Shown: in pieces, positions 7,387 through 14,107 of the stretch | Layout of the letters: every line of letters begins with the position of its first letter | How positions within the stretch are numbered: the stretch's first letter is position 1 | Source of the DNA: CALCMJ01 sp964475415 | GTDB taxonomy: Bacteria; Bacteroidota; Bacteroidia; Chitinophagales; Saprospiraceae | Assembly (NCBI GenBank): GCA_964475415.1 | Contig: CAYYWZ010000079.1 | Span: forward strand, 1-16,923 | Direction: 5' to 3' | DNA: 16,923 nucleotides | The notes under the pieces: model-generated | Databases searched by the model: none | Told to the model about the DNA's origin: nothing | The model's input: the letters and a program-made list of their open reading frames with translations, nothing else | Program-made: the position numbers and the translations under genes

Positions 7387-8958
7387 ATGAAAACTCAGCT
7401 GATACGTATTTTTAGCCTACTATTCATGATTACACTTATGTATTCTTGTAGTAGAAATCCAGTAACGGGCAAACGTGAAATTATGCTCATGTCAGAAGGT
7501 CAAGAAAGTGCTATGGGGGCGCAATATGATCCCTCAGTAATAGCGTCTTATGGGTTGTACGATGATAAGGTAATACAAGATTTTATAAATGAGAAAGGAA
7601 AGGAAATGGGAGCTATCTCTCACAGGCCAGATCTAGATTATCAGTTCAGAGTACTGGATTCTCCAGTGATCAATGCGTTTGCAGTGCCTGGGGGATATGT
7701 ATATTTTACTAGAGGAATTCTAGCGCATTTTAGCAATGAGGCGGAATTTATGGGAGTACTAGGTCATGAAATAGGTCATGTTACTGCTAGACACTCAGCT
7801 AAGCAATACAGTAAGTCTATGTTGGCTCAGGTAGGTATGATGGCAGGAGTTGTTTTTTCTGAGGATTTCAGGAATTTTGCTGATGCTGCTTCACAGGGTA
7901 TAGGAGTACTTTTTCTTAAGTACTCTAGAGATAATGAAAGCGAATCGGATAAATTAGGCGTCGTATACTCTACAGAGGTGGGTTATGATTCGCATAAGAT
8001 GGCTGATTTTTTCAAAACATTGTCAAGACTATCAGAGGCAAGTGGTCAATCATTACCCGATTTTCTTTCTACTCACCCTAATCCAGCTAATAGGTATACA
8101 GATGTTAACCAGATGACTGAGAAGTTACAGAGTGCGACTAAAAACCAAGCTTTTATTGTTAATAGAGATAAATATCTAAGAATGATAGATGGTCTTGTCT
8201 ATGGAGAGGACCCTAGACAAGGTTTTACAGAAAATAACAGATTCTATCACCCGGAGCTCAAATTTCAGTTTCCATATCCTAATGGATGGAGACTAGCTAA
8301 TTCTCCATCCCAGGTTCAGATAGCACCTACCGATGGTAAAGCGCTGATTATTTTTTCTTTAGCTCAAGGAGCTAGCTTAGATGAAGCAGCACAGACAGAG
8401 GTTCAAAATGCTAAATTGCAAGTTGTGGAATCTAATAGAGTAAATGTAAATGGCGCCGATGCCATAGCTATGATATCAGATCAGACACCTACAGATGAAG
8501 CAGGACAGGCTACAGGAGATCCCATAAGAATACTTACCTACTTCATACAGAGAGATAATATTATTTATAAAATTCATGGAATGTCATTGAGAACTGATTT
8601 CAATAGCTATTATAATTCTTTCCAGCAGACGGCAAAAGGTTTTAACGGACTGACCGATCCATCTAAACTTAATGTAAAACCTGAAAGAGTAAAAATCGTA
8701 AGTGCAAGCTCTAATACAACTCTTAGAAATGCGCTTACTTCTAATGGGATGCCTTCAGATAGATTAGAAGAGATATCTATTCTTAATGGTATGGAGCTTA
8801 CTGATCAATTAACTAAAGGGATGCTATTCAAAGTTGTGGATACTCAGGCACGCTCAACAAGTACTAATAATACTCCAGCTACAACACCATCTACTGGAAG
8901 AGCCTTAGAAAAAGAAGATAATAAGAGCAGTAAAAAACCTAGGAGAATAGGAGGGTAG
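7387..8958 (+). CDS. M48-family zinc metalloprotease lipoprotein
   Basis: Numbered from ATG 7387 (523 residues). Residues 1-21 are a lipoprotein signal (LMYSC, lipid on Cys21), followed by the SRNPVTGKRE sequence typical of periplasmic M48 proteases related to BepA/YfgC. The zinc site is HEIGH at 127-131, with the third ligand in the ESESD motif at 184-188. The C-terminal part (about 255-420) is a family-specific domain and about 425-485 resembles a LysM-like module (INGxxLTDQLTKGMLFKV pattern), followed by a low-complexity Thr/Lys tail. Relatives degrade or refold misassembled outer-membrane proteins. The frame is open 39 codons further up to 7270, but that extension would bury the lipoprotein signal, so 7387 is chosen. 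A strong terminator follows at 8992. Confidence 0.9.
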   Translation: MKTQLIRIFSLLFMITLMYSCSRNPVTGKREIMLMSEGQESAMGAQYDPSVIASYGLYDDKVIQDFINEKGKEMGAISHRPDLDYQFRVLDSPVINAFAVPGGYVYFTRGILAHFSNEAEFMGVLGHEIGHVTARHSAKQYSKSMLAQVGMMAGVVFSEDFRNFADAASQGIGVLFLKYSRDNESESDKLGVVYSTEVGYDSHKMADFFKTLSRLSEASGQSLPDFLSTHPNPANRYTDVNQMTEKLQSATKNQAFIVNRDKYLRMIDGLVYGEDPRQGFTENNRFYHPELKFQFPYPNGWRLANSPSQVQIAPTDGKALIIFSLAQGASLDEAAQTEVQNAKLQVVESNRVNVNGADAIAMISDQTPTDEAGQATGDPIRILTYFIQRDNIIYKIHGMSLRTDFNSYYNSFQQTAKGFNGLTDPSKLNVKPERVKIVSASSNTTLRNALTSNGMPSDRLEEISILNGMELTDQLTKGMLFKVVDTQARSTSTNNTPATTPSTGRALEKEDNKSSKKPRRIGG

Positions 8959-8991
8959 GATTAATTGATTTGTCAAATAAAGAATATAAAT

Positions 8992-9030
8992 AAGTAGGAG
9001 TAACACATTTTTGTTGCTCCTACTTTTTAT
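8992..9030 (+). terminator. Intrinsic terminator of the M48 protease gene
   Basis: AAGTAGGAGTAACA (8992-9005) pairs with TGTTGCTCCTACTT (9012-9025), 14 bp with one U-G pair and a 6-nt loop, followed by TTTAT. It lies 33 bp past the stop codon at 8958. Because the stem is flanked by A residues on its left, some function on the minus strand is possible, but no minus-strand gene ends here. Confidence 0.85.
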
Positions 9031-9160
9031 TTGTGCTCTAGTTTAATTTTATTTCATATTGGATTTGGATTAGACTCATTATGATTTTAGGATTAGCTAA
9101 TTATCCTTAGATGTAGTCTATATGTAGTTATTTTAGGTTCATTCTGTAGGTCTCCATATT

Positions 9161-9191
9161 TTGCATAAGGTAAATAATGGCCTTATATTTG
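9161..9191 (+). promoter_or_regulatory. Consensus Bacteroidota promoter
   Basis: TTG (9161-9163, within TTTTG) is followed after exactly 20 nt by TATATTTG (9184-9191), a full match to TAnnTTTG. A start near 9198 is expected. No intact gene follows for hundreds of bases; the nearest downstream element is a terminator-like hairpin at 9239-9266. Confidence 0.6.
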
Positions 9192-9197
9192 TGTTGT

Positions 9198-9276
9198 AAT
9201 AATTTAGAAATTATTCTCAATATTTTAAGGGTGTTGAAGGGAGCTCACATACAGATGTAAGCTCTCTTTGCTTTTG
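9198..9276 (+). ncRNA. Candidate small RNA (promoter-to-terminator unit, about 79 nt)
   Basis: The predicted transcript starts near 9198 with an AT-rich hairpin (AATAATTT/AAATTATT at 9198-9215) and ends with a stronger one: GGGAGCTCACAT (9239-9250) paired to ATGTAAGCTCTC (9255-9266) around ACAG, with two G-U pairs, followed by TTTGCTTTT. No ORF of note lies inside. It may be a free-standing small RNA, or a terminated leader of the now broken secreted-protein gene at 9337. No known RNA family is recognised. The evidence is the promoter match plus a hairpin with U-rich tail, at the right distance and order. Confidence 0.45.
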
Positions 9277-9336
9277 TAGACATCTCTTAATTAGTCCTGG
9301 CTGGAAAACTAAATAGTTCTTATATTAGCGCCAAAG

Positions 9337-9450
9337 ATGATATCCGTAATAAAATACTGTCTTATTTCCTTCTGTCTTTTATCATTTCACCTAGGCTACA
9401 GTCAGGTAGAATTGAATGCTAATAGTGATATCCGGGAATATTTGCGATAG
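9337..9450 (+). pseudogene. 5' end of a secreted-protein gene, fused out of frame to the Nramp gene
   Basis: ATG 9337 to TAG 9448-9450 encodes 37 residues. The first 22 are a clear signal peptide (MISVIKYCLISFCLLSFHLGYSQ), ending in the YSQ cleavage pattern common in Bacteroidota, followed by VELNANSDIREYLR and a stop. After about residue 30 the sequence is the transporter gene read in another frame. I infer that a deletion joined the start of a secreted or outer-membrane protein gene to the Nramp gene near 9428-9432. The original protein cannot be identified from so short a piece. A real small secreted peptide is possible but less likely. Confidence 0.5.
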
Positions 9451-10632
9451 GCTATACAATAGGTACTGGTAGTGTTACCTCAATGATAGTTGCTGGAAAT
9501 GATTTTGGTATGCAACTTTTGTGGGTTCTATTTTTTAGTTGCTTGTTTTCAGGCGTACTAATCTATGTTTCTGGAAGTTATTATTTGTCTACTGGAGAAA
9601 CTGCACTTTATGCTGTAAGGAAGCATTTGCCCTTTGGTAAGATCATAGCAATAGCCATTATTGCCGCCGTCGGGATAGGGCAGTGGAACTCTCCTCATAG
9701 GGATTTTGGGAATTACATCTAATGTCGTTTTCGAAATTCTGTCGATCAATTTCCCAGGCCTTACAGAGCATAAGTATATGATGGTATTAGGTCTTGCCAT
9801 TCTGATTATAGGTATTTTTTATATCTTACTCATTAAGGGTAGTTACACTATATTCGAAAAAGTATTAGCCTTGTTTGTCTCTATGATGGGCTTGTCTTTT
9901 ATATTTACCCTATTCTTTGTTTTTCCACTTCCCATTGACATCGTGAGAGGACTTATACCGACTATACCTGAGGTGGAGGGCGCAGGTATATTGATTGCTG
10001 CATTTGTAGGAACCACTATGGCCGCAGCCACTTTTTTGTCACGGCCATTATTTATTCAGGGTAAGGGCTGGACTAAGAAAGATTATACTATACAAAGAAA
10101 TGATTCTATTATAGCTGCTGTTCTTATATTCACAATTAGTGGATCTATAATGGCGGTAGCTAGTGGTAGTTTGTTCGGTAACGGACATGAAATAAATCAT
10201 GTTCTAGATATGTCAAAAGCGCTAGAGCCATCTGCAGGAAGGTTTGCAGTAAGTATATTTTATGCTGGAACCTTGAGTGCTGGCTTGTCTTCTATTTTTC
10301 CTTGTCTTATGATCGTTCCGCTGATGCTAGGAGATTATTCTTCTGGTAAGCTGGATGTCAAATCAAACAGATTTAAGTTGGTAACAGGCATAGCAAGTAT
10401 CCTTGCGCTGAGTGTACCTGTATTTGGTTTTAATCCTATCAAGGGGCAGATATTTACGCAGGTATTTAATGTGTTTGCTTTGCCGCTGGTAGTTGTTGTA
10501 TTCTTTGTCTTATGGAACCGAAAAAATGCGGGCTTACCAGAAAAACGATTGTTGACTAATATTATTCTTGCTGGAGCTTTTGTGTTTTCCCTTATTATAA
10601 TGACGAATGGTCTAAAGGATATTTTTAGCTAG
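9429..10632 (+). pseudogene. Nramp-family transporter, start lost and one frameshift
   Basis: Restored by dropping one base, the frame 9429-10632 is exactly 400 codons plus stop, close to the usual 410-420 of Nramp divalent-metal transporters (LeuT-fold, about 11 membrane helices in the inner membrane). The 5' end starts abruptly at PGIFAIGYTIGTGSVTS (TM1) with a stop (9426-9428) just before and no start codon until 9483, inside TM1. A single extra C in TCTCCTC at about 9690-9695 shifts the frame: WNS then should continue LIGILGITSN, which is found in the next frame and runs to 10632. The metal site is atypical: the TM1 DPGN position reads GTGS and the TM6 MPH position reads AAA (10021-10029), so even the intact ancestor was probably not a classical Mn/Fe transporter. 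Named by overall pattern; substrate unknown. Confidence 0.75.
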
Positions 10633-10664
10633 TAGGATAGGTTATAGATATTAGATTAAAATTA

Positions 10665-10708
10665 AAAAGAAAATGCATACTCATAGAAATGAATATTCAT
10701 TTTCTTTT
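10665..10708. terminator. Inverted repeat between convergent genes, possible two-way terminator
   Basis: AAAAGAAAATG (10665-10675) and CATTTTCTTTT (10698-10708) form an 11-bp perfect stem with a 22-nt loop. It sits between the converging Nramp remnant (stop 10632) and the SDR gene (stop 10732). The arms supply T-rich 3' sides on both strands. The stem is AT-rich and the loop long, so the strength is doubtful. Confidence 0.45.
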
Positions 10709-10731
10709 ATGGTAAAGGGATATTATTCTCT

Positions 10732-11486
10732 TTACGAGAATGCTAATCCACCGTTAATATCAATGTTACTTCCTGTAATAAATGATGATTCACCAGAAGC
10801 TAGATAAGCTACTAGATCCGCTACCTCATCTGCAGCACCTTCTTTTCTCAGAGGTGTCTTTGCAGCTACCATGGCTCTTACTTCATCCTTTGTAAAGTCA
10901 TCATGAAACTTCGTTCCTATAAGTCCTGGGCAAACAGCGTTTACTCTGATTCCTTTAGGTCCTAACTCTTTAGCCATAGCTCTAGAGAAAGTTGTAACCG
11001 CTCCTTTAGAAGAACTGTAAAGAGCAGATCCTCCTCCTCCTCCATCTCTTGCAGCAAGAGAAGATAGGTTTATGATAGATCCTCCTTTACCCATTAATGG
11101 TTCGAAAGCTTGAGATACAAATACAGTAGACTTGAAATTTACATTCATCAGAAGATCATAAAATGATTCATCGAATTCTTGGAATGTCTTTCTAGCAAAT
11201 AGACCTCCTGCATTGTTTACAAGGATATCTACCTTATTTCCAAATGCTTCGATAGTTTTTGCTTTTAGGTTAGCAATGTCATCCATATTAGAAACATCGG
11301 CCTTGACAGCATTGCTTTCTGCCCTAGTTTCTTTATTTCCTCTACTGTTTCCAATGCTCCTGCCTCAGTGTTATAATAATTTACTACAACATTAGCTCCT
11401 TCCTTAGCAAGTTTGATGGCTATTGCTCGTCCGATATCTCTGGATCCTCCTGTTACTACAGCAATTTTATCTGTAAGCTTTTTCAT
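10732..11486 (-). pseudogene. SDR-family oxidoreductase (FabG-like) with a 1-nt deletion
   Basis: The minus-strand gene begins at ATG 11486 with MKKLTDKIAVVTGGSRDIGRAIA, the NAD(P)-binding TGGSxxIG motif of short-chain dehydrogenases at residues 12-19. After EIKKLGQKAM the frame shifts: the expected VKADVSNMDDI is found one frame over and continues to the stop at 10732 with NNAG, the catalytic Ser in NLSS, YSSSK (the Y-x3-K pair) and the terminal TGSNIDINGG. Loss of one base at about 11309-11310 (GCAATGCTGTC instead of GCAATGGCTGTC) explains it; adding one base gives 251 residues, the normal size. All catalytic residues remain, so the break is recent, or a sequencing error. The substrate is unknown; SDRs of this type oxidise or reduce alcohols, sugars or 3-ketoacyl groups. 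Confidence 0.8.
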
Positions 11487-11522
11487 TTATTTGATTCTTA
11501 TTCTAAGCGTTGGAGTAGGGAC

Positions 11523-11553
11523 AAAAAAAAATGCTCGTGACTTTTCACGAGCA
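11523..11553 (-). terminator. Strong minus-strand intrinsic terminator in front of the SDR gene
   Basis: On the minus strand TGCTCGTG and CACGAGCA (plus coordinates 11532-11539 and 11546-11553) form a perfect 8-bp GC-rich stem with a 6-nt loop, followed directly by nine U residues (11531-11523). It lies only 37 bp upstream of the SDR start and 157 bp after the stop of mqnD, and a consensus promoter sits just before it at 11598-11628. It therefore ends either a short RNA from that promoter or a regulated leader of the SDR gene. Confidence 0.8.
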
Positions 11554-11591
11554 AAAACGAATTTTACAATTTAAATAACCAAAACTTACAC
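11523..11591 (-). ncRNA. Candidate small RNA or attenuator leader (about 69 nt)
   Basis: A predicted minus-strand start near 11591 (from the promoter at 11598-11628) and the terminator with nine U residues ending at 11523 bound a 69-nt unit with no ORF. The GC-rich hairpin occupies its 3' third; the 5' part is U/A-rich and unstructured to the eye. It may be a stand-alone small RNA, or a leader whose terminator controls the SDR gene 37 bp downstream. No known riboswitch or RNA family is recognised. Architecture is the same as the unit at 9161-9276. Confidence 0.5.
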
Positions 11592-11597
11592 ACAGTA

Positions 11598-11628
11598 CAA
11601 ATATATGACATATTATATTTATTTACAA
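11598..11628 (-). promoter_or_regulatory. Consensus Bacteroidota promoter on the minus strand
   Basis: The minus strand reads TTG (11628-11626), 20 nt, then TATATTTG (11605-11598), the same octamer and spacing as the promoter at 9161-9191. A start near 11591 is predicted, just ahead of the terminator hairpin at 11553-11523 and the SDR gene. Confidence 0.6.
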
Positions 11629-11709
11629 TATGTAAATTATTATTTATCAGTTATTTAAAGATATTAATTTTTAATAATGTATAAAACACTATAAGTCAAT
11701 ATTTTAGTT

Positions 11710-12528
11710 TTACACGAATAAATTATTTTCTTCGATTTTTTTTCCAATAATTTCTTCAAACATCCTGATAACAGCACTTTTACCTTCTTTTCCTATATCT
11801 AACGAATAAGGATTGACATAGGTAGTAATATGTTTATTGACTATATCAGCCTCCATTTCTTGAGCATATTGTTTGACATAAGCCCGACTACTTTCTGGAT
11901 GAGCAAATGCATATGCTACACTTTCCTTAAGGAGTCTGCTGATCTTTTGCTGCATATCAGATGAGAAATTTCGACTTACACATATGCCACCTAAGGGGAT
12001 AGGGAGTTTTGTTTGTTCTTCCCAGTAGGAACCAAGATCTATAATCTTGTGAAGGCCTTTTTCTTCATAAGTAAATCTATTCTCGTGTATTATAACACCA
12101 CCATCTACTTTTCCAGATAAAATAGAACCTTCTATTTCGTGAAAGATCATTTCGGTTTTGTTTGTTAATTCAGGAAATGCATAATCTAGCAGAAAAGCTG
12201 CAGTAGTATGGACACCAGGAATTGCTACCGACAGATTAGACACTTGGTCTTTATTATATTTTGTTTTAGAAATGAGTAGGGGACCTACGCCTCTTCCCAG
12301 AGCACTGCCTGAGGTAGACATAATATAATCTTGATAGATCTTACTGAAGGCGTGGTAAGAGATTTTGCTTACATCGAGTTCTCCATTAAGACACTTTATA
12401 TTGAGTTCTTGTACATCCTGTATAACTGGAATGAAGGTAATACCCTGCGTATCGATCTTCTTATGGATCAATGCATCAAACATAAATGTATCATTGGGGC
12501 AAGGAGAAAAACCTATTGTAATGTTCAT
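11710..12528 (-). CDS. mqnD: 1,4-dihydroxy-6-naphthoate synthase (futalosine pathway)
   Basis: A 272-residue protein with the periplasmic-binding-like fold of MqnD. The SPCPNDTF motif is at 8-15, followed by SYHA at 57-60, GSALGRGVGPLL at 74-85 and PGVHTTA at 104-110, all typical of MqnD. It converts cyclic dehypoxanthinyl futalosine to 1,4-dihydroxy-6-naphthoate, late in the futalosine route to menaquinone, in the cytoplasm. This indicates the cell makes menaquinone by the Mqn pathway rather than the Men pathway. No other mqn gene is present in the window, so the pathway genes are scattered. MqnA shares the fold, but the SPCPNDTF start separates the two. It is divergent from the RluA-type gene with a gap of only 33 bp. 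Confidence 0.9.
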   Translation of the reverse strand: MNITIGFSPCPNDTFMFDALIHKKIDTQGITFIPVIQDVQELNIKCLNGELDVSKISYHAFSKIYQDYIMSTSGSALGRGVGPLLISKTKYNKDQVSNLSVAIPGVHTTAAFLLDYAFPELTNKTEMIFHEIEGSILSGKVDGGVIIHENRFTYEEKGLHKIIDLGSYWEEQTKLPIPLGGICVSRNFSSDMQQKISRLLKESVAYAFAHPESSRAYVKQYAQEMEADIVNKHITTYVNPYSLDIGKEGKSAVIRMFEEIIGKKIEENNLFV

Positions 12529-12561
12529 TCGAAAAAATTATTATAATTTGACATACTAATT

Positions 12562-13260
12562 ATGAATTATAAGGAGATAGAAAAAACAATCCTACACGAG
12601 GATAACCATCTACTAGTTATTAACAAAGCTAGTAATATCTTGGTTCAAGGGGATAGAACGGGAGATAAGAGTATCGTAGATATTATGAAGGCTTTTGTAA
12701 AATGGAAGTATGATAAGCCAGGAAATGTTTTTATCGGATTAGCACATAGACTAGATAGGCCGGTTAGTGGAGCACTCATATTGACAAAAACATCTAAAGC
12801 ACTAACTCGTGTAAATAAGTCCTTCAAAGACGATAAGGTAGATAAGATCTATCTAGCAATATCGGATAGAAAGGAATCTCGCCATGAATTTGAGTTCGAA
12901 TCTTACCTGCTGAAAAATAGAGATAGGAATATTGTACAGTCTTACCCTAAAGCTCGCAAAGGAGCCAAACTTGCCTTTACATCGTGGGAAAGTATAGCTT
13001 CAAAAAGAAATCGAACACTATATAAGGTAATGCCTAAGACTGGCAGGTCACATCAGATACGTGTACACCTTTCAGTTAATAATTGTACAATATTAGGAGA
13101 TCTTAAGTATGGTGCTAAGCAGTCGCTTAAGGATAAGTCTATAGCCTTACATTGCTACCAAATGAAATTGCAACATCCTGTAACAAAGCAAGATATTATA
13201 CTAACAGCGCCGCCACCCGATAAGGAACATTGGAAAGAGTTCAAATCTTTCTTGCCTTAA
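12562..13260 (+). CDS. RluA-family RNA pseudouridine synthase
   Basis: A 232-residue enzyme of the RluA family, which isomerises specific uridines in rRNA or tRNA to pseudouridine. The signature AHRLDRPVSG is at 61-70 with catalytic Asp65; LHEDNHLLVINKASNILVQGD near the N-terminus, KTGRSHQIRVHL at about 158-168 and ILGDLKYGA are the other family motifs. No S4 domain precedes the catalytic domain, so it is a short, catalytic-only member; the target uridine cannot be told. It starts with ATG 12562, 33 bp from the divergent mqnD. The ffs RNA gene follows about 40 bp later. Confidence 0.9.
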   Translation: MNYKEIEKTILHEDNHLLVINKASNILVQGDRTGDKSIVDIMKAFVKWKYDKPGNVFIGLAHRLDRPVSGALILTKTSKALTRVNKSFKDDKVDKIYLAISDRKESRHEFEFESYLLKNRDRNIVQSYPKARKGAKLAFTSWESIASKRNRTLYKVMPKTGRSHQIRVHLSVNNCTILGDLKYGAKQSLKDKSIALHCYQMKLQHPVTKQDIILTAPPPDKEHWKEFKSFLP

Positions 13261-13285
13261 GATGCAGATATTACAATAATTACTT

Positions 13286-13293
13286 TAATTTTG
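13286..13293 (+). promoter_or_regulatory. -7 element of the SRP RNA gene
   Basis: TAATTTTG (13286-13293) matches TAnnTTTG completely and lies 7 bp before G13300, the base where the closing stem of the SRP RNA begins. No TTG is found at the -33 distance, so the rest of the promoter is not obvious. Confidence 0.55.
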
Positions 13294-13299
13294 CTGCCT

Positions 13300-13390
13300 G
13301 AGGGGCATACGGCCAGCTCCTTCTGAACTCCCCCAGGGTGGAAACGCAGCAAGGGTAGGAGGTTGAGCGGCTCGGTGTGTTCCCTCTTTT
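13300..13390 (+). ncRNA. ffs: Bacterial small signal recognition particle RNA (4.5S type)
   Basis: The apical helix-8 region is diagnostic: CAGGGTGGAAACGCAGCAAGG (13334 onward) has the GGAA tetraloop closed by GT/AC and the asymmetric AGCA loop to which Ffh protein binds. The ends close through GAGGG (13300-13304) and CCCTC (13382-13386), followed by seven T residues that serve as terminator. Length about 90 nt, the short form without an Alu domain. With Ffh it targets nascent membrane and secreted proteins to FtsY and the translocon. The exact ends are estimated from the promoter element and the T run. Confidence 0.9.
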
Positions 13391-13429
13391 TTTATTTAAG
13401 GGAATACTTATAACTAACCAATTCATATC

Positions 13430-14083
13430 ATGAAGTTTTTTGTAGATACAGCGAATTTAGATCAAATCAAAGAAGCGAAAGATCTAGGGATTATGGATGG
13501 TGTTACTACTAATCCTTCCTTAATGGCCAAAGAGGGCATTACAGGTCAAGATAATATTATAGCTCATTATGGTAAGATCTGTGACATTGTTTCTGGTGAT
13601 GTAAGTGCTGAGGTTATATCTACGAACTTCGATGGGATGGTAGAAGAAGGAAAAAGGTTAGCGGATATAGCGCCTAATATAGTTGTGAAAGTTCCTATGA
13701 TCAAAGATGGTATCAAGGCTATCAGTTATTTTACAGAAAATGGTATTCGTACAAACTGTACACTTGTATTCTCTCCAGGTCAGGCTATCCTAGCCGGTAA
13801 AGCAGGAGCTACTTATCTATCACCTTTTATCGGAAGGATAGATGATATATCTTGGAATGGAATGGATCTTATCAGAAATGTTGCAGAGATATATGCTATA
13901 CAAGGTTTCGAAACGGAAATTCTTGCTGCCTCTATAAGAAATCCTCTACATATTGTAGATGCTGCAAAAAATGGAGCAGATGTTGTAACCTGTCCATTGA
14001 AGGCTATCTTAGGTTTGCTTAAGCATCCATTGACAGATATCGGATTAGCAAAATTTCTTGCTGATCACGAGGCTGCTAAGTAG
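13430..14083 (+). CDS. tal: Short transaldolase (fructose-6-phosphate aldolase/TAL family)
   Basis: A 217-residue (beta/alpha)8 enzyme of the short transaldolase family. Asp6 (FVDTAN), TTNPS at 26-30, and the Schiff-base lysine in VVKVPM (Lys87) are in place. The family contains both true transaldolases of the pentose phosphate pathway and fructose-6-phosphate aldolases. Two positions that tell them apart in E. coli FSA (Gln59 and Tyr131) align here with Glu61 (AEVIS) and Phe123 (SPFIGRID), the transaldolase-like state, so I infer transaldolase activity. Cytoplasmic, decameric in relatives. It begins 37 bp after the T run of the SRP RNA terminator; no clear promoter is seen between them. It converges on the phosphorylase gene with a 24-bp gap. 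Confidence 0.9.
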   Translation: MKFFVDTANLDQIKEAKDLGIMDGVTTNPSLMAKEGITGQDNIIAHYGKICDIVSGDVSAEVISTNFDGMVEEGKRLADIAPNIVVKVPMIKDGIKAISYFTENGIRTNCTLVFSPGQAILAGKAGATYLSPFIGRIDDISWNGMDLIRNVAEIYAIQGFETEILAASIRNPLHIVDAAKNGADVVTCPLKAILGLLKHPLTDIGLAKFLADHEAAK

Positions 14084-14107
14084 TAGATCCGAGATCCTTA
14101 GTTTTAT

